DNA from: an uncultured Anaerolineales bacterium
Lineage (GTDB): Bacteria; Chloroflexota; Anaerolineae; Anaerolineales; UBA6663
Length of the DNA stretch: 11,896 bases
Direction of reading: 5' to 3'
Assembly (NCBI GenBank): GCA_937952305.1
Contig: CALFZO010000161.1
Span: 1 to 11,896 of the forward strand
Shown here: in pieces, positions 6,419 through 11,896 of the stretch
Numbering within the stretch: position 1 is the first letter of the stretch
How the letters are laid out: each line of letters opens with the position of its first letter
Position numbers and translations under genes: made by a program
The notes under the pieces: model-generated
Databases searched by the model: none
What the model saw: only the letters and a program-made list of their open reading frames with translations
Told to the model about the DNA's origin: nothing

Positions 6419-6452
6419 CGGCCGGGAAGGTGGGTCAGCACCTTCCCGGCCG
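6419..6452. other. Perfect 14-bp stem-loop upstream of peptide B
   Basis: CGGCCGGGAAGGTG at 6419-6432 pairs exactly with 6439-6452 around loop GGTCAG. In the leftward message it would lie about 60 bases before the peptide B start. The 765-bp stretch 6358-7122 holds no convincing gene on either strand. Confidence 0.75.
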
Positions 6453-6573
6453 TTCCCGGCGGGCATCAGGCCCAGGGACGCTGCCGACGCCGGCCGGCCT
6501 GGGGCCGGCATCGGGAGAGCTCGCAGGGCGGCGGCCTGGAAGCCAGTCGCGGTGAGCTCGCGTGTGGGGAAAA

Positions 6574-6960
6574 CAGCCCGACCAGATTAGGCTTCTCCGG
6601 GCGCGGGCTGCTCAGCGCCGGGGAGAAGGGGACCGCTAGCGGCGGTCGGCGTGTGGGGTGGGCCAGCCAGGCCCCGTTCGATGCGAGGCGGCCGCTTTGC
6701 GGGCGGCTGCCTAAGAGAGACTGAGACGCAGCAGAGTCTCAGCAGACGGAGGACGGCGCTGGCGCGCGGGCGGGATCCACGCCCGGAGCGACAGCCGTCA
6801 GCGGAGAGGCTATGCCGGCATTTGCGAAGCCGCTGCACACAGCATAGACAAGGCGGCGCGCCGGGCGGTGAACCCGGAAAGGACCACCTGGTGAAGGGCG
6901 TCCTCGCGCCGGTGACACGCGGCCGGGAGAGCAGTCAGCTCTGGCCCCCGGGCGGCGTGT
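6574..6960. other. Highly structured noncoding region, candidate ncRNA or origin
   Basis: No convincing gene lies here, yet nested complementary segments cover much of the stretch. They are 6574-6580/6604-6610 interlocking with 6592-6598/6622-6628 (pseudoknot geometry); 6631-6636/6642-6647; 6721-6727/6736-6742; 6752-6756/6795-6799 enclosing 6767-6772/6780-6785; 6820-6825/6842-6847 enclosing 6826-6829/6839-6842; a three-way junction of 6854-6860/6905-6911 with 6861-6865/6873-6877 and 6880-6884/6900-6904; and 6915-6920/6955-6960 enclosing 6921-6924/6943-6946 and 6928-6932/6938-6942. I match it to no known RNA family. A structured RNA, or a replication or transfer origin, would both fit. GC-rich DNA gives chance pairs, so confidence is limited. 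Confidence 0.4.
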
Positions 6961-7068
6961 GATTCGGCGTTGCGTGGCGGGCCGCGGCCGAGCAAGGCTG
7001 GCGGCGCGTCACGCGCATGTGGCACCGGCGGCTGGTAGAGCAGCCAGTGCAAAACATGGAAAAGTATG

Positions 7069-7105
7069 ATCCGCCGGCCCGTCGTCGTTGGGCGCGGTGG
7101 CGGAT
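7069..7105 (-). terminator. Probable terminator of the SSB-like gene
   Basis: ATCCGCC at 7069-7075 pairs with 7099-7105, with further GCCC/GGGC pairing inside. It begins 18 bases past the stop at 7123. Read leftward, the stem is followed by CATACTTTTCC, a moderate T-tract. Confidence 0.5.
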
Positions 7106-7122
7106 GTTTGTAAAGGTTCCGA

Positions 7123-7602
7123 CTACGCGCCGGGCTCGGCCAGGGCGGCTTCCGTTTGAGCGGGCTCGCCCGCCGCCGGCCGCTGGGTCGCGCGTCCGGC
7201 CCGCTGGGCGGGCGCCGGCCGGTCCAGGTGCAGCACGCGCTCGGCGATGACCTCGGTGGTCACGCGGTTGTGTGTGACCTGGCGCCGGGTCTCGTCGCCG
7301 GCCTGGACCTGGCTGGTCAGGCCGTGGGCGCGCTTGAGGAAGGCGCCCAGCGTCTCCTGGTATTCGCGGCTTTGCAGGAAGCCGTGGACCCGGATCAGCT
7401 TGCTGCGGTCCAGGGCCAGCGGGACTCCGGCGAAGCGGGCGGCCGGCAGCCGCACGGTCAGGTAGTCCAGGCCATCGCGGGGGTCTGTTCCCTTCGGGCC
7501 GCGCGGCGTGTCGCGCTCGCAGGCCAGGCGGAACAGCGTGTCATGGTGCATGCTCCAGGTGTCCCCGACGATGTACCCTTCGATGACGACTTCGTTCAGC
7601 AT
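7123..7602 (-). CDS. OB-fold SSB-like protein
   Basis: This gene encodes 159 residues. The first 110 follow an SSB-type OB-fold pattern: MLNEVVIEGYIVGDTW, then LFRLACERD, a Leu-Thr-Val-Arg strand (DYLTVRLP), SKLIRVHGFLQSREYQETLG, and a final strand TTEVIAERVLHL. The C-terminal 35 residues are a disordered Ala/Gln/Glu/Pro tail without the IPF tip seen in the second SSB of this window. It probably binds single-stranded DNA but need not recruit the same partners. The start at 7602 has GGAG seven bases upstream within ACACGGAG. The upstream in-frame extension to 7992 is rejected because it crosses the promoter and terminator. It is the first gene of the leftward array. Confidence 0.8.
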   Translation of the reverse strand: MLNEVVIEGYIVGDTWSMHHDTLFRLACERDTPRGPKGTDPRDGLDYLTVRLPAARFAGVPLALDRSKLIRVHGFLQSREYQETLGAFLKRAHGLTSQVQAGDETRRQVTHNRVTTEVIAERVLHLDRPAPAQRAGRATQRPAAGEPAQTEAALAEPGA

Positions 7603-7633
7603 GGGGTGTCTCCGTGTAGGTCGTTCGGCCAAC

Positions 7634-7677
7634 AAAAAACACGCCGGCCCGGACCCGATCTGGTCCACGCCGGCGTG
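7634..7677 (-). terminator. Intrinsic terminator in the leader of the leftward array
   Basis: CACGCCGGC at 7640-7648 pairs exactly with 7669-7677, and inside it GGACC 7651-7655 pairs with 7662-7666. Read leftward the stem is followed directly by six T residues (7639-7634), a textbook intrinsic terminator. It lies 31 bases before the SSB-like start and only about ten bases after the start point expected from the promoter at 7694-7721. Confidence 0.8.
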
Positions 7678-7693
7678 CGTCGCTTGTGTCTGT

Positions 7694-7721
7694 ATTCTAT
7701 GGGCTAGAAAGCGCGAGTCAA
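7694..7721 (-). promoter_or_regulatory. Sigma70-like promoter of the leftward array
   Basis: On the minus strand TTGACT (7721-7716) and TAGAAT (7699-7694) are separated by 16 bases. Both hexamers are one mismatch from consensus. Transcription would start near 7687 and give a leader of about 85 bases before the SSB-like gene. Confidence 0.65.
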
Positions 7722-7866
7722 GAGTTCGGCCCCATATCTGCCCGGAAAAGCGGGCAGGTCGGCGGGTGTGCCATGCGTCCGTGTCTCCGGGGCAGGGCCA
7801 CCAGAGCACAGGCGGCAGACGGATACCCGGGATGGTTGTCGTACAGGACAAGCCGGGGCCTACTCT

Positions 7867-7896
7867 CTGGTGAGGCGGACCAGCCCGCCTCACCAG
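7867..7896. other. Perfect 12-bp stem-loop
   Basis: CTGGTGAGGCGG at 7867-7878 pairs exactly with 7885-7896 around a six-base loop. It lies upstream of both divergent units. It could be an operator-like palindrome or an RNA hairpin in an untranslated leader. Confidence 0.65.
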
Positions 7897-8134
7897 GGCA
7901 AGTTCCTTGCGGCGTCTCCTGGGCGCCAGCGACTTGGGAGTTGTTTCTGCGCCGCCGCATCGGCTCAGCGCCGCTGAGACTGGTCCCCACAATTCCTACC
8001 TTGCCGGGCTTCCCAAAGCGACGGATAACACATAAAATTGTGCCACTTTGATGGAATTACTCCAAGGATAGTCGGATTACCTTCTAAAGAAGGAAGCTAC
8101 TCGATCTGAGTTTGCACAGCGCAACACCACCATC

Positions 8135-8155
8135 GTAGGGGCGCATGGTAGGGGC
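8135..8155. repeat. Short direct repeat GTAGGGGC
   Basis: GTAGGGGC occurs at 8135-8142 and 8148-8155, a 13-bp period, about 65 bp before the helicase start. The word resembles fragments of common interspersed repeats, or it may be a pair of binding half-sites. Confidence 0.4.
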
Positions 8156-8170
8156 TGCAGGATCAAGCAC

Positions 8171-8201
8171 CAGGCCATTCGTCACAGCGACGGATGGCCT
8201 G
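8171..8201 (+). other. 13-bp stem-loop just before the helicase start
   Basis: CAGGCCATTCGTC at 8171-8183 pairs with 8189-8201 around loop ACAGC, with a single G-U pair. It ends at the G of a candidate GTG start (8201) and 17 bases before the ATG at 8219. It is followed by TGTCTTCTAT, a weak T-tract. It may be a leader attenuator or the terminator of an upstream transcript. Confidence 0.6.
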
Positions 8202-8218
8202 TGTCTTCTATAACAGCA

Positions 8219-11200
8219 ATGCAAACTGTGCCTGAGCAAGGTCAGCTAATCGAAGTTCGCAACCGGCAGTATGTGGTGGCGGATGTCATTCCGAGCACCC
8301 TGCCGCCGGACCCGCTCAGCGCCGGCAGCCTGCCGCCGGCTTCGCAACACCTGGTCCGCCTGACCTCCATCGAAGACGACGCCCTGGGCGAAGAGCTCCA
8401 GGTGATCTGGGAACTGGAGGCCGGCGCGCGTATCCGTGAAGGCTCCACCCTTCCGGCCCCGACCGGTTTCGACGCGCCCCGCCGGCTCGACGCTTTCCTC
8501 GACGCAGTCCGCTGGGGGGCGGCTTCAGTGGCCGATTGGCGCACACTCCTGGCTCCCTTCCGCAGCGGCATCGAAATCGAAGACTACCAGCTCGACCCGC
8601 TGGTGCGCGCCGTTCAAATGCCGCGCGTCAGCCTCTTGGTGGCCGACGACGTCGGCCTGGGCAAGACGATCGAGGCCGGCCTGGTCGTCCAGGAAATGCT
8701 GGTCCGCAACCGGGCGCGCACGGCGCTCGTGATCTGTCCGGCCGCTCTGCAGATCCAGTGGCAGACGCAGATGCGCGAGAAGTTCGGATTAGAATTCCGC
8801 ATCGTGGACAGCGCCCTGATGAAGGACCTGCGCCGACAGCGTGGCCTACACGTTAATCCCTGGACGCACTTCCCGCGTCTGATCACTTCTATTGATTTCC
8901 TCAAACGCGAGCGCCCCCTGCGCCTGCTCAAGGAAGCCCTGCCGCCCGACGGCCGGCCGACGTATCCACGCCGTTTTGACCTGCTGATCGTGGACGAGGC
9001 CCACAACGCGGCGCCGCAGGGCCGCGGCAAATACGCTACGGACTCGCTCCGCACCCAGGCCCTGCGGGCGGCGGCCCCGCACTTTGAGCACAAGCTCTTC
9101 CTGACAGCCACGCCCCACAACGGCTACAGCGAGTCATTCACGGCCTTGCTCGAACTGCTGGACCCCCAGCGCTTCGCGCGCGGGGTGGAGCCGGATCGGA
9201 CGCAGCTCGGGGCGGTGATGGTCCGCCGGCTCAAATCCGAATTGGTCAAATGGGACGGTTCGCCGCGTTTCCCAGCCCGGACGTTGGAAGCCATCGAGGT
9301 GGATTACGTGTCTGAGGAGCGCCAGGCCCATGCCTGGCTGGCCGCGTATACGCGCCTGCGCCAGCAGAACGCTGCCGACGCGCTCGAGCGTTACGCCACC
9401 GAGTTCGTGCTCAAGCTGCTCAAGAAGCGGCTGTTCTCGTCGCCGGCCGCGTTCGCGGCCACGCTGGCCCAGCACGAGCGCTCTCTGACCACGGCCCGCA
9501 AGAAGGAGGCCGTGCCCCGGCCGGCCCCGAGCCTCCTGCGCCAGCAGATCGACCAGGTGGAGGAGGAGTACGCCGACGACGAGGCCTATGAAGAGTCCAC
9601 CGATGAAGCCGTGGATGTAGCCTCGCGCTTGTTCCGACCGGTGACGGCCGAGGAGCGCGGCCTGTTGGACAAACTGGCGGCCTGGGCCGAGGCGGCCGCC
9701 AGCCGGCCGGACAGCAAGGCGCGCACCCTCCTGGCTTGGCTGGAACAGACCCTGCGGCCCGGCGGCCAGTGGTCGGACGAGCGCGTGATCATCTTCACCG
9801 AGTACCGCGCCACCCAGAAGTGGCTGCACGGCCTGCTGGCCGCGCTGGGCCTGGCCGGCGGCGACCGGCTGCTGACACTCTACGGCGGCATGGACACGGC
9901 CGAGCGCGAGGCCGTCAAGGCGGCGTTCCAGGCCAGCCCCGCGCTCAGCCCGGTCCGCATTCTCCTGGCCACCGATGCCGCCTCCGAAGGCATCGACCTG
10001 CAGAACCACTGCCACCGCCTGATCCACCTGGAGATCCCGTGGAACCCCAACCGGATGGAGCAGCGCAACGGCCGCGTGGACCGGCACGGCCAGCGCCAGC
10101 CGGTGCAGATCTTCCACTTTGTGGCCCGCGGCTATCAGGCCGCGGCTGGCCCCTCCGCCGCCGCCGGTACGCTGGAAGCGGATTTGGAATTCCTGATGGT
10201 GGTGGCGCGCAAGATCGAGCGCATCCGCGAGGACCTGGGCAAGGTTGGGCCCGTGATTGCGGACCAGGTGGAGGAGGCCATGCTCGGCCGGCGGACGCGC
10301 CTGGACACCGAGACTGCCGAGCGCGCCGCCGAGCCGGTGCGCAAGTTGCTTAAGTTCGAGCGCGACCTGCGCGACCAGATCGCCAAGCACTACGACCAGC
10401 TGCGCGAGTCGCGCCAGGCGCTGCGCATGTCCCCCGAGCATGTCCAGGCCGTGGTCGAGATCGGCCTGGAACTGGCCGGCCAGCCGGCGCTCCGGCCCGC
10501 CGCGCTGCAGGGCGTGCCAGCCGGCGCCGCCTTCCAGCTGCCGCCCCTGGCCGGGAGTTGGGCGTTGTGCGCCGAAGGCCTGGCCCACCCGCATACCCGC
10601 GCCATCCGGCCGATTGTGTTTGACCATGACCTGGCGCGCGGCCGCGACGATGTGGTGCTGGTGCACCTCAACCACCGCCTGGTGCAGATGTGCCTGCGCC
10701 TGCTGCGCGCCGAGGTCTGGTCCAACGGCCAGGGGCACGGCCGGCCCGGCCTGCACCGCGTGACCGCGCGCCTGGTGCCGTCAGCGGCTTTGGATTCGCC
10801 GGCCGTAATCGCTCATGCGCGTTTGGTGATGACGGGCGGCGCCGGCGGCCACCGCCTGCATGAGGAGATCATCAGCGCCGGCGGCCAGGTGCGCGAGGGC
10901 CGTTTCAAGCGCCTGGGCGTGCGCGAAGTGGAGGCCCTGCTGGCCGCGGCCGGCCCCGCCGAGCCCGGCGAGAGAATGAAAGCCACGCTGGCCGGCCTGT
11001 GGCCCAAGCTGGCCGAGCCGGTGCTGGACGCGCTCGAGGCGCGGCAGAAGGACCGGGCTGAAGGTGTAGGCAAGCTGCTGGAGGAGCGCCGGCACCGCGA
11101 CGCGACCGATGTGCACGTGGTGCTGACCGAATTGGAGAAGGCGATCCGGGCTGAGCTGGAGGAGCTGGATGAGCCGCGGCAGTTGGTGCTGGAGGGCTTC

Positions 11201-11377
11201 AGCGCCGACGAGCGCGACCAGTGGCGCGTCAACGTGGACGCCCTGCGCCTGCGCCTGGCCCAGATCCCGGAGGAACGCGAGCGCGAACTGGCCGCCATCC
11301 GCCAGCGTTACGCCAACCCGCAGCCGCGGCTGTTCCCGGTGGCCGTGACTTTCTTGGTGCCCGAGAAGTATGCCTAA
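8219..11377 (+). CDS. drmD: SNF2-family helicase, DISARM DrmD-like
   Basis: This gene encodes 1052 residues. Residues 10-75 form an N-terminal strand-rich region beginning GQLIEVRNRQYVVADVIPS. The SNF2/RapA-type ATPase follows: Walker A GLGKT at 146-150, DEAH box 259-262, LTATPH 295-300, a second RecA lobe with VIIFTEYRATQKWL, ATDAASEGIDL from 584, and motif VI QRNGRVDRHGQ from 615. The rest is a long helical C-terminus ending FLVPEKYA. Length, N-terminal pattern and C-terminal ending fit my memory of DrmD, the helicase of class 1 DISARM phage defence. ATG 8219 is preferred over GTG 8201 because the latter sits in a hairpin, although neither has a clear ribosome site. The next gene follows at 29 bp. 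An unrelated SNF2 helicase cannot be excluded. Confidence 0.85.
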   Translation: MQTVPEQGQLIEVRNRQYVVADVIPSTLPPDPLSAGSLPPASQHLVRLTSIEDDALGEELQVIWELEAGARIREGSTLPAPTGFDAPRRLDAFLDAVRWGAASVADWRTLLAPFRSGIEIEDYQLDPLVRAVQMPRVSLLVADDVGLGKTIEAGLVVQEMLVRNRARTALVICPAALQIQWQTQMREKFGLEFRIVDSALMKDLRRQRGLHVNPWTHFPRLITSIDFLKRERPLRLLKEALPPDGRPTYPRRFDLLIVDEAHNAAPQGRGKYATDSLRTQALRAAAPHFEHKLFLTATPHNGYSESFTALLELLDPQRFARGVEPDRTQLGAVMVRRLKSELVKWDGSPRFPARTLEAIEVDYVSEERQAHAWLAAYTRLRQQNAADALERYATEFVLKLLKKRLFSSPAAFAATLAQHERSLTTARKKEAVPRPAPSLLRQQIDQVEEEYADDEAYEESTDEAVDVASRLFRPVTAEERGLLDKLAAWAEAAASRPDSKARTLLAWLEQTLRPGGQWSDERVIIFTEYRATQKWLHGLLAALGLAGGDRLLTLYGGMDTAEREAVKAAFQASPALSPVRILLATDAASEGIDLQNHCHRLIHLEIPWNPNRMEQRNGRVDRHGQRQPVQIFHFVARGYQAAAGPSAAAGTLEADLEFLMVVARKIERIREDLGKVGPVIADQVEEAMLGRRTRLDTETAERAAEPVRKLLKFERDLRDQIAKHYDQLRESRQALRMSPEHVQAVVEIGLELAGQPALRPAALQGVPAGAAFQLPPLAGSWALCAEGLAHPHTRAIRPIVFDHDLARGRDDVVLVHLNHRLVQMCLRLLRAEVWSNGQGHGRPGLHRVTARLVPSAALDSPAVIAHARLVMTGGAGGHRLHEEIISAGGQVREGRFKRLGVREVEALLAAAGPAEPGERMKATLAGLWPKLAEPVLDALEARQKDRAEGVGKLLEERRHRDATDVHVVLTELEKAIRAELEELDEPRQLVLEGFSADERDQWRVNVDALRLRLAQIPEERERELAAIRQRYANPQPRLFPVAVTFLVPEKYA

Positions 11378-11393
11378 ACCCTTCGCCGCAAAC

Positions 11394-11400
11394 AAGGAGA
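11394..11400 (+). promoter_or_regulatory. Ribosome binding site that fixes the next start
   Basis: AAGGAGA lies five bases before GTG 11406. This supports GTG 11406 over the ATG at 11370, which is in the same frame, overlaps the helicase stop and has no such site. Confidence 0.75.
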
Positions 11401-11405
11401 CAAGT

Positions 11406-11896
11406 GTGCCTGCTGGCGCTCCTGGACCCGCCTTTGACCGCGCGCGCGAAACCACCATGCGGTTGTTGATGGCCAAAGAGCTGTTCCAGCATGGCGTTGA
11501 TCACTCCGGCAAACCTGGCGCAGTGAACCAGATGATTGCCGTGCACGACATGCATAACGCCGTGGAAATGGTCCTGAGAACAGCCCTCTACCACATCGGG
11601 GATGAGCCCAAAGGCAGAGACCCAGGGTTTTCGGAATTGGTCGGCAAGCTTGAAGATACCAAATTCGCCAAGGACAGCCAACTCGCGGTGCCAAACCGGA
11701 ATGAACTTGAGACTTTCAACCGCGTAAGGAATCTCGTCCAACATCGTGCGCTGGAGCTATCAGGCACCAGCCGCTGGAGGGTATGCGCGGAAGATACAAT
11801 CACATACGTAGCTGCTCATTTCTGTAACTGCAAGCTTGATGAATTAGACCTTATCGAAAATAAGGTATGCTTGTCTCGTGATTACCTACGAGACGC
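11406..11896 (+). CDS. HEPN-like protein, 3' end outside the window
   Basis: A GTG start opens a frame that stays open to the window edge (163 codons plus two bases). The sequence is all-helical. A helix at residues 40-64 (VNQMIAVHDMHNAVEMVLRT onward) resembles the first HEPN helix. Residues 104-116 read FNRVRNLVQHRAL, containing R108-x4-H113, the Rx4-6H motif typical of HEPN ribonucleases and toxins. It follows the helicase in the same direction at 29 bp and is probably cotranscribed. GC falls through the gene: 46 of 60 bases at 10981-11040 in the helicase, 23 of 60 at 11821-11880 here, suggesting separate origin. An Abi-type or non-catalytic HEPN adaptor are alternatives. It is not a usual DISARM gene as far as I know. 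Confidence 0.75.
   Translation, partial: MPAGAPGPAFDRARETTMRLLMAKELFQHGVDHSGKPGAVNQMIAVHDMHNAVEMVLRTALYHIGDEPKGRDPGFSELVGKLEDTKFAKDSQLAVPNRNELETFNRVRNLVQHRALELSGTSRWRVCAEDTITYVAAHFCNCKLDELDLIENKVCLSRDYLRD

Larger units (their letters stand above)
7722..8218. other. Divergent intergenic region without a gene
   Basis: About 500 bp lie between the leftward promoter and the rightward helicase gene. I see no gene. The stretch holds several small stem-loops, including GCCCG/CGGGC at about 7739-7755 and CTCAGC/GCTGAG at 7964-7978. A relatively AT-rich part (about 8025-8110) may carry the helicase promoter, but no clear -35/-10 pair stands out. Confidence 0.6.

Noticed and set aside
6587..7052. Minus-strand frames of 83 and 80 residues, and a plus-strand frame at 6651-6962
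   Set aside because: They lack ribosome sites and sensible composition and lie over dense stem-loops. I treat the area as noncoding.
6574..7060. Group II intron or IscB-type guide RNA
   Set aside because: No reverse transcriptase or IscB gene is in the window and I cannot match domain V or known guide RNA signatures.
7603..7992. N-terminal extension of the SSB-like frame
   Set aside because: It crosses a strong promoter and terminator, and the OB fold and ribosome site begin at 7602.
9134..10756. Long minus-strand frame of 540 residues inside the helicase gene
   Set aside because: It is antisense to conserved helicase motifs, is rich in Gly/Ala/Gln/His, and shows no family features. It is a GC-driven shadow.
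1..11896. CRISPR array or insertion sequence
   Set aside because: No regularly spaced repeats, transposase gene or terminal inverted repeats were seen.

Overview
The window is a GC-rich piece of an accessory region, probably plasmid or integrative-element DNA, from a bacterium. The dense GCCGGC-type words and the set of small ORFs suggest Chloroflexota (Anaerolineae-like). That assignment is inference from style and not proven by any marker gene.

Left part (1-7721, minus strand). A long leftward array of small genes runs from a sigma70-like promoter (7721-7694) to the left edge. In transcription order it holds an OB-fold SSB-like protein (7602-7123), a 765-bp gap rich in nested stem-loops, two related one-helix membrane peptides (6357-6220 and 6085-5951), a SWIM zinc finger joined in frame to a Rad52-like annealing protein (5720-4578), a classical SSB with an acidic IPF tail (4510-4121), two small unknown proteins, a Cys-rich zinc-ribbon protein coupled by a 4-bp overlap to a RadC/JAMM protein (2457-1756), and four more unknown proteins (one DUF6166-like, one cut by the window edge). 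The recognisable content is single-strand binding, strand annealing and RadC: DNA-maintenance genes typical of conjugative or replicating elements. Several of the longer gaps in this array hold one or more perfect GC-rich hairpins. These differ in sequence from gap to gap. Four genes share the extended Shine-Dalgarno word ACACGGAG.

Middle (7722-8218). This is a divergent intergenic region with no gene. It holds the promoter of the leftward array, a strong hairpin, a short direct repeat and a hairpin just before the rightward gene.

Right part (8219-11896, plus strand). A large SNF2-type helicase closely resembles DrmD of class 1 DISARM anti-phage systems. It is followed at 29 bp by a gene running off the window. 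That gene has lower GC and an Rx4H motif in a helical protein, so it looks like a HEPN-fold protein. If the usual DISARM genes (drmMI, drmA, drmB, drmC) lie beyond the edge, this is DISARM with an added HEPN component. If they do not, it may be a separate helicase plus HEPN defence module.

The best leads are the helicase/HEPN pair, the structured 6574-6960 region, the promoter with an immediate terminator at 7634-7721, and the SWIM-Rad52 fusion with an internal ribosome site.
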